Origin: Phoronis australis
Lineage: Eukaryota > Phoronida > Phoronidae
Direction of reading: 5' to 3'
NCBI GenBank assembly: GCA_002633005.1
Contig: NMRA01000235.1
Location: forward strand, 194,328 to 258,327
DNA length: 64,000 nt
The position numbers were made by a program, and so were the translations under genes. Shown here one piece after another: positions 29,192 through 41,500 of the stretch. Positions within the stretch are counted from its first letter, which is position 1, and every line of letters starts with the position of its first letter. The notes below the pieces were generated by a model that did not search any database, was not told the origin of the DNA, and was given only the letters and a program-made list of their open reading frames with translations.

Positions 29192-31384
29192 CCTCGGCAC
29201 ATCAAAGGCTTGATGACGCTGTCACAGATTGAAAGGATCTGAACGTGCTGGATGAGAAAATTTCGGTCATAAACCAACAAGCTTGTTTAGCAAACGAATT
29301 TCAAAATCAAAAACGAACAATTTAAGAAAGACAAAAACCCAACATGACTGTTTTTAAAACGGGAAAGTAAATATTAGCCTTCTTTGAATTTTTAAAATCG
29401 AGGCATTGTAACAGAAATTAGGGAACACATTTTGGTCAGCATTGTAGCTATGCAACAAGCATTTATTTGTGAATTATGACGGGCAATATATTGACGGGTT
29501 ATAGTCACATTCTGGCTTAGGCTCATGGGACTGGGGAAACAAAACCCTGAGTATTAAATGAAGGATTTGTTTCATGCAAATTGCCACTGTTGTACATTTG
29601 GATAACAAAATTATAAAAATCACATGAAAATGAGCGATGTCAAAATGTCCGTGAATCAAAGACATTACATTCCTCCCAGTCAACTCGACCAATTGTGTAC
29701 AACAAAATCAGAAATTGGGTCAAATGGAAAGAAGCATTCCTGCTCTCACAAAGCTGAAGAGGTGCATGTCGAAGGTTCCATATTGATTGACAGCTAATGA
29801 TATTGTCTTAGCCTCTATTCAGCCAATCAATTAAATGTAACAACAGCACCAAGCAGACAAAACAGGGGAAACTAGCAGTGATCAGATAATTGTCAGTCAA
29901 TTAAGAGAGAGTCTATCCATGTATGGCAATGACAATGTTATGTGCAGAGTACTTCATAGGCATGCTCAGGGAACAGACCAGATGTCATACTTGTGTGTAA
30001 AGTGCTGTCCAAACACAACCCACCATAGAACAAGTTGTTGAGATTTAACTCCAGAATAGAAACTAATTCTAGTTGAAAATAAAATGGCTATCACCTCACG
30101 GTTTAAAGCAACGAAACAGAAGAGACTTTTGGTGCACTTTATTTTGAAATTTATTATGCAATATTATATACATATGCAGAGGTCACGGCAGAGGTTACGG
30201 CAGAGGTCACAGCAGTTCTAATCAGCTGCATTTCCTTCTTGAGCTGACTAAAAACTAGGCATTTTTTAAAATTTGCTTGATGATATTCCTTACTGTGATA
30301 GGATTCCATTTCTGATATAAAATCAAGATTCAGGAAATTCATACACGCGCCATTTTCAAATTTGCAGTTTTATGGTTGGCTGCAAATAAATTCTGAAGCG
30401 TATCTCAAGTGACAGACTATCAAACATTTCATGAGTTGTTGTTGTTCTTGCTACATAGAAATAGAATTCTACCACTGGAATAGTAATCTAACGAGACCAG
30501 TAAAGTAAGACCTAATTCGATTTTCGTTATTAGCCATCAAAACAGGGCAAAATGCACCTTTAATTGAAAATTTCTGAGCATTTTGCTCAACCACTTTAAT
30601 CTTTGACTAAAAGTATTTTAAAGAATATTTAAAAGGAAACATAGGGCATTAATGTCACTGCCATAACTATTACTCCTAAATTTCAATAATTTGTTATCAA
30701 CATGTAAATTTTGTAGGTTACCTGATCAAAATAACTTGTCAATATGGCTTAACGTGACTGGCATAACATTATTAATCATGTGACCAACTACATTCAGTGC
30801 AAATCTACTGCTCTCCGCAATAGAAAATTCAAACTCGACAACATTTACAAAATTCATTTGCATGTTTGAAAGTGCACGTCCATACTGTGGGCAGTTTGTT
30901 TAAGCCTTAGAATAAATGTATTGAACTGATAACATAACAAAAAGTCAAAAAATCTTCTAATTTGCTTAAAAAATTACTTATGTCACAACGCTTCAAACTC
31001 GTGACATAGGTTTTCAAACTCAACGTAAGTAAGCCAAACTCGTAACGGCAAAATGTAGTGTTGAGTCAAAACCGCTTGTGGAGAACATTGCAATGAATTG
31101 AAAAAGATCAAATAGGTCACAACTGATCACCATAGTTACTGGCATTAACCAACAATTAACCATCAAGTGTGGTATATATTTACCACAAGGCTGTGCTACA
31201 AAGGCCCCTTAAGTAATGAATAATATTGCCTTCAAATAGATGTTGGAATGCCGTGCAGTTACTGACGAATAAAAATAACGTGGGGATATTTTAATACAGT
31301 TTAGTACCGACGCTCGTCGTTTTAGTTTTACTATTTTATAATATTGCCTGTTTGCCAAATGGTTTGGATGCTTTACTCTGATCA

Positions 31385-31690
31385 AGAGGATTTGTAGTTA
31401 GACTGCCATTTGTAGTTAGACTGACATAATTTGTAGTTAGACTGCCATTTGTAGTTAGATTCCCATTTGTAGTTAGACTGCCATTTGTAGTTAGACTGAC
31501 ATAATTTGTAGTTAGACTGCCATTTGTAGTTAGACTGACATAATTTGTATTTAGACTGCCATTTGTAGTTAGACTGACATAATTTGTAGTTAGACTGCCA
31601 TTTGTAGTTAGACTCCCATTTGTAGTTAGACTGCCATTTGTAGTTAGACTCCCATTTGTAGTTAGATTCCCATTTGTAGTTAGACTGCCA
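31385..31690. repeat. 18/20-bp minisatellite, about 16 copies
   Basis: Alternating units of ttgtagttagactgccat and ttgtagttagactgacataa, with some units carrying tccc. The mixture of two unit lengths indicates higher-order structure. Confidence 0.9.
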
Positions 31691-31819
31691 TTTAAGCTGA
31701 GAAAAGGTAAGAATTCCTAGCAACACCGCCCAACTAAGGTAAGTTGCACAAAATCCTGATATGTACAGGGGTTTACATGACCCAGTGCATTGAGCTAGAA
31801 AACCTGTGCAACGAGTTTG

Positions 31820-31910
31820 GTAGTAGAGCGAGACGGGTCAACGAACAAGACTGGTCAAAGAGCAAGACTGGTCAACAAGTGAGACTGGTAAAAGAGCGAG
31901 ACTGGTCATA
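31820..31910. repeat. Short degenerate tandem repeat
   Basis: Five imperfect units built on gagcgagactggtca with variable linkers. Confidence 0.6.
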
Positions 31911-33198
31911 GCAAGAGGATATGTTGAACTTTTGGTGCTAGTTCAATGCATTTATTCTCGGGCAACTCACAATCAAGGTCCATATTCGGTGGCCACTTTT
32001 GGTGAAAAATGAAGGTTGTCATATAACTGTTAAAGCTGGGTTATTTTAAAGTACCATCATTCCAGGTTTGAAATCTAAAACATTTTTGCACAAGAACCAC
32101 TGAATAAAACTTTATGGCCTAATGCATCACAGTTGTACAAAAGGGTACATACACTACAACTTGTGGTCACATGCTAATATTTCACTCAAAAATGTATTTG
32201 TAATTAACACCCTTTTAACCTAGCATTTTTAATGGATGAAACTGTCCGTGACAAATGTAGCTTACTTGCCGTGAAATATTTTTGTTTCATGGCATAATGT
32301 TGTATGGCCATTTATTTTTCTTTGATGATAATAAGCACCATGTTGCTATTTAAAAGGCAATAATTTCATTTGCAATGACCATTTGTGTTACTGAATTCCA
32401 CACGGGGGTACGTACACTACATTTTGTTAGCCTTTTTGGCCCATTTTCAACATAGCAGAACCCAGTCAATATCCAAACTTTTGGTTTATTTCGATATTAA
32501 ATATTTTGCTGTTGCCTAGGCTAACATATTCTGCAGTTCTTTTTATGACAGAGTTTGAACTTTAGTTTTTAACCTTCTTTATAGTAGGTGAGGGTTAGAA
32601 ATACAGAATTTACAAATTTCGTAACGAGTGCCTGTTTTATGATGAACCCTACCATTTCTCAATGATTCAGCACAACTTCATCTAAGTGATTTTGAAAGTG
32701 ACTCAAGTTGTTCCCAGTCATAATAATTGCTTACTTGATAAAATAAATTTCTTTTCTATTGTTGACAACTGAAAATTTTAATTTTTAAAATGGCCAGTTG
32801 TAACACTAAAAATGCATGGAATTCATAGACAAAAACATGCATAAAATTCTCAAACATTGTCCGATTTTGATGATTCTTTTTTAATTTGCACAATGAAATA
32901 ATTCTTTGCATATGAGATTGCATTTGGCAAGTGACCAAAAAAATTATTTTAGACCCTAACACAGTCAACTCGCGAATATGGACCTTGATTGTGATTTAGC
33001 CGTCTCAGACTTAACACAAAAACTGATCCCAATGAACACATTGAACATGTGTACACATTTTATTATTCCAGCTGAGCTTGAATTTTCCGATGTGGAAAAC
33101 GGCACTGGTCAGATAGCGGTCCCTGATTTAGAGAACCAGGCAATCACTGAATAACGGGCCTGTTACTTAGTGGACGAAACTGGTTATCTATATCAGGG

Positions 33199-34100
33199 AT
33201 AGGCAATGACCATCGCCTCTGTTGGCCCGAAGCAGAGGCGATGTAGAGGCTATAGGCGCTCTGTACGCCGGAAGCTTTTCGGCGAATTATGCCTCGCACC
33301 GACTAAACCATCAAAGTCACGTTGTTACAAATACCTTTTGCGCATAGAGGAACACCTTAGGAGGTTGTCGATGTGTTTAATTCCTTCCAACTCGAACAAA
33401 TACTCCCGTTATGAAACTTTTTCTTCGAGCAGTCCCTATTTCAGTTCCCAAAATCGTGAACTCAACTTTTTCATTTTTTTAACCAGGCCGAAGGTCAGAA
33501 GTTGCGGACCTACCGGCGAACTTTGAAAGCTGAAGTTCCCGCCCTTCGCGTACGTGCTGCCGGGAACCAGCCGTGCATTTGCCGTGTTGTTAAACATTAA
33601 AATGTCAAATATGTGCAAAAAGACTATTAAATGTCATATCAACAGCATTTGTTTTTATCAAATACAAACAATGATTCATTGAAATACAATCAGTTTCAAG
33701 TAACGCCAATTAAAGACAAGTATAAGTGGTGGCATTTTGGAAACGAACATTTGACTGCCAAGACCGCAATGGCTCACCTTTGGCCTATTTAAAGATTGAG
33801 GTCATGAATTGGAGCGTGCGCAGTATAAAAAAGTTGAGTTCACGATTTTGGGAACTGAAATAGGGACTGCTCGAAGAAAAAGTTTCATAACGGGAGTATT
33901 TGTTCGAGTTGGAAGGAATTAAACACATCGACAACCTCCTAAGGTGTTCCTCTATGCGCAAAAGGTATTTGTAACAACGTGACTTTGATGGTTTAGTCGG
34001 TGCGAGGCATAATTCGCCGAAAAGCTTCCGGCGTACAGAGCGCCTATAGCCTCTACATCGCCTCTGCTTCGGGCCAACAGAGGCGATGGTCATTGCCTAT
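33199..34100. mobile_element. Foldback element with 273-bp terminal inverted repeats
   Basis: Arms 33199-33471 and 33828-34100 are inverted copies with no mismatch that I can see, beginning ataggcaatgaccatcgcc. Spacer 356 bp. The flanks carry atcaggg on both sides (33192-33198 and 34101-34107), a likely 7-bp target duplication. Both arms translate to the same roughly 90-residue frame, which is only a consequence of the inversion. No transposase is visible inside, so it would be non-autonomous. Confidence 0.85.
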
Positions 34101-35502
34101 ATCAGGGAGGGACTGCTAGTCTAAACTTGCTGGGGCTTCTGGCAATATCTATCACAAGTTAGGCCTACCCAAAGACCAACAACCCTGCCCAGCGGACACT
34201 GTTGGTATACCAAACACTAAGCAACAGGGAAGGTAGGCAGTACTGTAGCCGTAGTTTGATGAAACCATGATGAATGAAGTCATCTGGAAATTTACTCGGT
34301 CATTCGGACTCGGTTTGTGTCTCAGACTCTCAGAGCGACCGGGACAGAAAAATTAAACTTTTACCTCCTGATGAAAGGTGCGCCGAGGACCATAGGATCG
34401 ACCACAACGACCAGAAGATATGTCCTCGTATCATCCTGCCACCATTATCGCAGCGTTCAGAAAAATATCTTAATTGTTAAATTCCATGGTGTACAGCATG
34501 CCGCGAACGTCAATCACGGCCTTTATTATTGTTTATTCTCGCTGATTCTCCTACCTCGCGAGATATGTTCTTCCGTACAAGAAGTACGAAAAGTGTCAGT
34601 GGATGTTTTTGTCACCGGCGAAGCGGTAGCCTAAGCATGTAAGGATTGTAAGGTGGTGGAATAATAAACCCATAAATATTCCGACGTTAGATCTAGAAAT
34701 CTACAGCTGTAGACGATAAATCAAACTATGAGCACAATGGTGCAATTTTCTTCTTACTTTTAACACTACACCTGTCTACTGTCTTTTGTCTCGTGTTTTA
34801 CTTTATCTGACGTTTATTTGTTTAGCCAGGTCAGGCTCTGTCGAGTCAGACATCACACCATAGACTATAGATACTTTACTAATATCTATGATCACACAGC
34901 CATGAGTCCCTGTGTAGCTGGGGATGCCGAAACTTGGCAAATGACTCAGATACTTGTTGGCCAAGTAACATGTAGCCTCTCCGCTGACTGATGAAGGGAA
35001 CAACTAACCATTGTTGGTTATCTGACTGTAGCCCACTAACTTCATCTGATGTATTTTGAATGCGTGGTTGCCTACATCCAGTCAACTAGTATTAGTAATA
35101 AGAGGCTTTCAGTTTCACCTCGTCAAAATATAGTTTACACTACAAACTGTCCCTTAAAAGGTGGAATATTCACTGAACCTTTCTAGTTGTATGCATATAT
35201 CCTCGATTCGATAAAGCAATTCCACAGGAATTAAGAGTTAACTTTGGCTCAAGCTTTTTGGCCGCCATTAACTTTTTCGCTGCACAAATTAACCAGAAAG
35301 TGTTTAAGTTGCGCTGGACACGGCGGTTAATAAAGTTGCTGTGGGAGTTATCCGGTAGAATTCGTAAGACTTGTCTCCCTTGTACTTTGGCTAACTACAC
35401 AGATGTACATAACTAAACAACTTGAATCAAACTTTGATATGACGTGCATCAGTTTCTTGTACTTGTTTCAGTTTGCTAAAGCAATGCATTCTGGGTAGAG
35501 CG

Positions 35503-38500
35503 ATGGTGGATTCCAACAGACAGACTGCCAGCAATGCAAAGCTAGAAAGAGAACTTCAGGTACAAATGTTTAACCTTTGGCCTTTTCAGGGGTTCGTCAA
35601 GATTTTGGCAGTCTGCAGTATTTATAAATTTTTGAACTATGGAATTTCAAATTTTTGTTTTGAACACTAGTTGGAAAACGACATGAGAGTTATGAAAATG
35701 GAATTTAGTCATGTTTTTGATGACATTTATTTTCCTGTTAATTTCTTTTTCCTAAATTTTAATGACCCAATAAATGGCAGATTACTAAAGTCACATCCCA
35801 AATTCTACAAGCTTTCTACTTGCAGAAAATATCTTACTGACTTGAAATCCATTCAAAATTTTTTGGCTGAATGTGGAACTTTGTATGTATATACCTGACA
35901 TCTATTGAGCACTGTGTGAACTTGGTTATTAATTCTTCCCAGAACTGGAAATTATGTCCAGTGTGTGCAGGGAGGAAATTTTGAGGCAACGATGCTGTAT
36001 TGTACTGATACTGTATTGTACTGTTACTGTATTGTACTGATACTGTATTGTACTACACTGTATTGTACTGATACTGTACTGTACTACACTGTATTGTACT
36101 GATACCATGCGTGCACCCAGCCTTAAAAATGGGGGTCTCGAATTCAGTGGATGTGGACCTTTTGCTGACAAAACATCAAGAGAAATAATAAATGGGGTAC
36201 CACATTCAGAGCTGTGCGTCTGTGTCTTTTTAGTGGACTTTTTTTCTCGGACTTTTTGTTTCTTTGAGGTGGACGTTTTTGCCCACTTCGCCAAATGGGG
36301 GGGCTCGTTTGAGCCCCCCGAGCCCCCCCTGGGTGCACGCATGGATACTGTACTGCACTACACTGTATTGTACTGATACTGTATTGTACTACACTATATT
36401 ATACTGATACTGATTGTACTACATTGTATTGTACTGATACTGTTATTGTACTACACTGTTGCAAATGGTCTGCTTGAGACTCCAGCAGCCTGTTCACAAT
36501 TGTCGAAAGGTCAGGCTTTAGAAATGATTGATGGTCTGGGACCTCAGTGTAAATATGCTCTTCATACTCCGTGTTTGGGAGACCATATACTGTGGCTAGA
36601 CTTAAGACATATTGAGGGTAAACATTACACTCGTAATTGTGATGTTTTTTTTTTGCATTTCTGATAGTTAAGATCGAATTAGGTAGTGATTTGATATTGA
36701 ATTTTTCAGGCGTCACAAGAAGAGAATGCTAAACTCCGTCATGATCTAAGGGAGACAAGGTCACTGTACAACCAACTTGTAAATGAGTCATCTCACGAGA
36801 AGTTTGACGAACGACGTGTCAACTTCCTCAAAGGCCAAATTGTTCAGTTGGAACGCCAGGTGGGCCCTAGATTGTTGAAGCTGGTATACACCCACCTTAC
36901 GTCCAAAATCTGGTCTCAAATTGTTCCTTACTCAGAGTCAGAGACAGAAGCGACAATTAGTTAGTGCTCATGAGCACGCTCAGTTCTGTGAATTAGCGGC
37001 AATATTGAGCCTCGTCTGTGGTAGCAATATTGAGCCTCGTCTGTAGTAGCAATATTGAGCCTCGTCTGTAGTAGTAGCAATACTGAGCCTCATCTGTAGC
37101 AGTAGCAATATTGAGCCTCGTCTGTAGTAGTAGCAATATTGAGCCTCGTCTGTAGTAGCAATACTGAGCCTCGTCTGCAGTAGTAGCAATATTGAGCCTC
37201 GTCTGTAGTAGTAGCAATACTGAGCCTCGTCTGTAGTAGTAGCAATACTGAGCCTCGTCTGTAGTAGTAGCAATACTGAGCCTCGTCTGCAGTAGTAGCA
37301 ATACTGAGCCTCGTCTGCAGTAGTAGCAATACTGAGCCTCGTCTGCAGTAGTAGCAATATTGAGCCTCGTCTGTAGTAGTAGCAATACTGAGCCTCGTCT
37401 GTAGTAGTAGCAATACTGAGCCTCGTCTGTAGTAGTAGCAATACTGAGCCTCGTCTGCAGTAGTAGCAATACTGAGCCTCGTCTGCAGTAGTAGCAATAC
37501 TGAGCCTCGTCTGCAGTAGTAGCAATACTGAGCCTCGTCTGTAGCAGTAGCAATACTGAGCCTCGTCTGTAGTAGTAGCAAACCAATGAACTGATGGTTC
37601 TTCCATAGATCAGAAATATAATCTATTTCTCAGCAAGGAACAGGTTGAGACAAGTATAATAGTGGTGAAAGGGGCAACTCTAATTTTTTTCGACAGAACA
37701 CATGTTTATTGTTGCTCTAAACACTTTTGTGAGTTCTTCACTTTTTGCTGCAGCATGATCTGCTACTGAAAAGTTGGATTTATGATTGTCATAAGATAAA
37801 AGCAATTATAACAGATCTCATCTTGAATGTTAGAAAAATATTATTAAACACTTTTTGCTTTGGTATGACTGCACTTTTCAAAAACATTACCAATAAATGG
37901 TCATGTGATCCAAAAATAGCAGAATTCCTGGCTCTAATATCTTTCTGAATTATTTATACGTTTTATATAGCCATTGAGTTAAATTGATTTGTTTAATTTG
38001 TAGCTTTGTAATCATTTGGCCAGACATAAGGATGGTCCTTCTCACTTCCGGAAATGGATATATGTTGCCCAGTCATCCAACATGTTGCTCCAATCTTTCT
38101 ATTCTCATTACTTTGTGGAAAACAATTTTCCTCACTAGCAAGTCATTGGATGGCTTGATACCAAGGTCTTGTGACTTTTCGATTCCTTTTGATGGAAGAC
38201 ATCAATCTATATGCTGAAAGAGGGAAGGGCACTCTTTAAATTAAATGAGAGAATTTCATTTAAGTTTGACACTGACTCTTTCTAATTCCTATGCATGGCA
38301 GATGATCTTAGTCATTGTGATTTTAGAGTTGTGAGGTTTGGTTACATTAAGGGTCACCCTGAACTCACATTTCCATTAATGCATTGCTAGGTGATGATAT
38401 TGTCGGAGGCGCTGAGTTCAAGGTCATCAGTAACTATTGAGGTCGAGGGAACGCTAAGTGCTGTTGCGGATAGTTGCAGGTTTGGATTCTGATAATAACA

Positions 38501-41500
38501 CTTAATGAATAATAACACTTAATGAATAATAACACTTAATGAATAATACACTTAATGAATAACAACATATCTTAACGCACCGTCTTCATATGTACGCAGT
38601 GAAATCACATGCAATCTGCCGAATGAAGACTCGCAGTTTGCCCAGGAATTCTGACCAATATGAGTGGTGTGGTGACCACTCTGGACTGTCAATCACAATC
38701 AAAAAATGTTAAAGCAGCATCTTACTCTAACTTGAGTGATAACCAACTTGGCTCCTCCCTCATCTTGTTGTGTTGTGAGTGATAACCAACTTAGCTCCTC
38801 CCTCATCTTGTTGTCTTGCTTTACGCCTACATGTACTATGGCGGCATGTCTTGATGACATAGCAGCTGCAACCAGTATCTTCATACAGTATTGGTGAAGG
38901 AACTATTCAATGGATGATTCTTGTATTAAGTTCTAATCAAGACATTCTAACTTGTGTAATAAGCCCTAAATGCAACATGCACTGACTCAGAAGTTTGTTA
39001 TTTCGATACTGAATAGAGTCAAGTGTGGGGTGCAGTGGAACTTTATGTAAATGTTTAGAACCTAGAGTTGCTGCTTTCACTACTGATAAATTACAAGTCC
39101 TCATTTTAAGTGCAAGAATGGATATCTTGAGATTGTGTTGTCCTAAGTCATCATATATCGTTGTGCTGTTTTCTCCTGGCTTACTGGTTGCTGTGGTGTT
39201 ATGTTTTCATTACTGCAGGTCTTGGATTACCAAGGAAGAGTCTGGACCAACAGTGTCTGTTCCCCGAGCAGGTCTGACCAAGCTGGTCCAGAGTGTGGAG
39301 TCAACTCGACTTAGGCTGTGTAAGAATAATGAGGTATGACAGAGACCATCAGCGGCTATTGTATCAAGGTGCAGTTAATAAGAAACACTGACAATATTCA
39401 CTAGTAAGGGCTAATGGAGAATAGAGGAAGCAGTGTGGCATTGTGGGATTGTTGTCCGCTTCCTTTACTCAGGTCATGGGTTAGAATCCCACTGGAGCAC
39501 ACCACTAAAGCTGGCCTGGGTATGTGTGGTACAATGTGTACCAGATTGCTTGCAGTTATTTTTATTATTGAGAATGAATGTTTTTTGTGAGAGCAAACCT
39601 TCCCTGGTGTGAGGGTTTATTGGGTAATTGGATGATGTAGCTTCCATGATGCTGGCTTCACAAGCGCTACCTGGTGTATTTTGAACTTTTGTTTTTATAA
39701 AATGCAGCTAGGTGTCTCTGCAGTTCAGTGTTCTCTTTATTTTTGCAACAGTTTTTTTCTGAACTCGTCAAAATGAATGTGTTTTTAGACTTTGATGATG
39801 TTTTTAGACTGAGTGAACTATTTCATAAAACGTGACTCAGAAATTTGGACATACACTTCTCACAACTATTTCTGAAAAATAATTGAAATTCACTAATTGT
39901 GCAAAGTCTCTAAGGATACACGCGTAACTGCTTGTTAATGAGATATTTTATATGACATTATGTTTATGATGCTCTCATAATTACTTGCAAGGGTTAAACT
40001 TTTTTCATCAATTTTGAAGTGTTAGACCAAGTTTCTGTATTTAGTCACTGTCATGAAACTGACCCCTGGTCAGAAACAAGGACCAATCAAAGTGATTCAT
40101 GTACCAATCAAAGTGATTCATGGACCAATCAAAGTGATTCTTGAACTAATCAAAGTGATTCTTGAACCAATCAAAGTGATTCGTGGACCAATCAAATAAA
40201 TTCATGGGCCAATCCCACTGTGCATTCACAATCATGAAGAGCTGTCTGAATATTATACATAGGGGGCGCTTATGTAGTGTGATGGCAGGCTGCATTATTC
40301 TTGTTTTCTTTCAGATTTTATTGTTTTTTAAGTATAATGAGATTTTATATGTTAACAACTGAATCTTGTCTGTTATGAGTCATTGTCGTGAACTTGATTG
40401 ATGGGCACTTCTTTGTGTTACAGGACATCTCTCCTGAAGTCGTCAATCAACAGCCTCTCTTTACCAGTCAGTATGTGAAGACTGGTCATCCAGTCACACT
40501 TATGGACATGTGCAGTGGACGTCTTGACCATCTTAATCTGAAGCATGTGGTAAGATAATAACAGAGTAATGAAGAGACTGACCATCTGACTTGTCTCAGG
40601 GAGTTTGTTGTTCTGACAGAATGGCAGAAATCACAGCAAACTATAGTGAACATTGTTTAACACAAATGAACAGGAAAAAACATGAGCTCAACCTGCAGGG
40701 AACACCGGGGAATATTTTCCCTTACTAATAGCTGGTGAATTCAGCTCTGTGTTCCCTTTGAACATTGGCCTGTTCAACACGGCATTTTTCCAAATCATGT
40801 GGCAAATATATGCAAAGTTTCACTTTATAGTTAACTGGAAAAAACATTGAACCATTTTCTGTTGACAGGAAACAACAAAAAATACAATCATGTTTAACGA
40901 GTTTGGTTATTCCTCACTGCTTGTTCTGGATAAAGCAGTGAAAAACTCTATGCTGGGCAATAAAACACACTGGGGGAGGGATTCGTTTTAAAAACTGGAG
41001 TAATCCTGTACTCAGGCACTAGAAATATACACTTTGTGTACGCTCATTGTGTCAGTTTAGAAACTGTGTGTCATTCTGTGAAGATTATGTCATAGATTAG
41101 TGTGTCAACACGCTGTTGGGAAGTAATGGTATCTGTGTGCCATCTAACAGATGACTTAGGTGGAGTGAACACCGGGGTGTGTTGAGACTGGTAATTGTTT
41201 ATCTAGTCTGTGGATTGGTTTTTACCGCTGGTAATGGAAGAAACTAAAACAAACATAACGCTTGTTTGTATTGAGATGTCCAGAGATGATGTCAAGATAT
41301 GCACATAATGCTGAATATATTGTGTTGAAAATTTAAATTGTACGACCTTTAACCTTTGTGCGTTAACAACTTCTTTACATGTTGGTAATGCTGCTGCTGA
41401 TTCATTAACTGTGAAAATATACTTACAGGAGGTTTGGTTGTGAATCAAGAAAATAGGCGTGATTCTACTTTTTCTGGTAAAAGTTTTCATTGCGTCCAAT

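Larger units (their letters stand above)
19903..34300. other. Long region without supported genes except a candidate signal exon
   Basis: About 14 kb between the LamG1 exon and the DNA ahead of the coiled-coil gene. Part of it is probably the first intron of the CSPG4-like gene, with its promoter further right. It contains SINE-like pieces, minisatellites, small MITE-like elements and a foldback element. No exon other than the candidate at 23875-23947 could be supported. Confidence 0.45.

Noticed and set aside
31385-31690. CRISPR-like array of short repeats
   Set aside because: Units are head-to-tail without unique spacers, and the genome is animal; the same holds for the other arrays.
33206-34093. 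Two identical protein-like frames on opposite strands
   Set aside because: They are the two arms of one inverted repeat; no homologue and no start or splice context.
36980-37606. Three overlapping minus-strand frames of 163-208 codons
   Set aside because: A 28-bp satellite without stops keeps all three frames open; it is intronic on the other strand.
41203-41499. 98-codon minus-strand frame
   Set aside because: Opposite strand to and overlapping the approach to exon 41506-41730; composition is not protein-like and there is no support.
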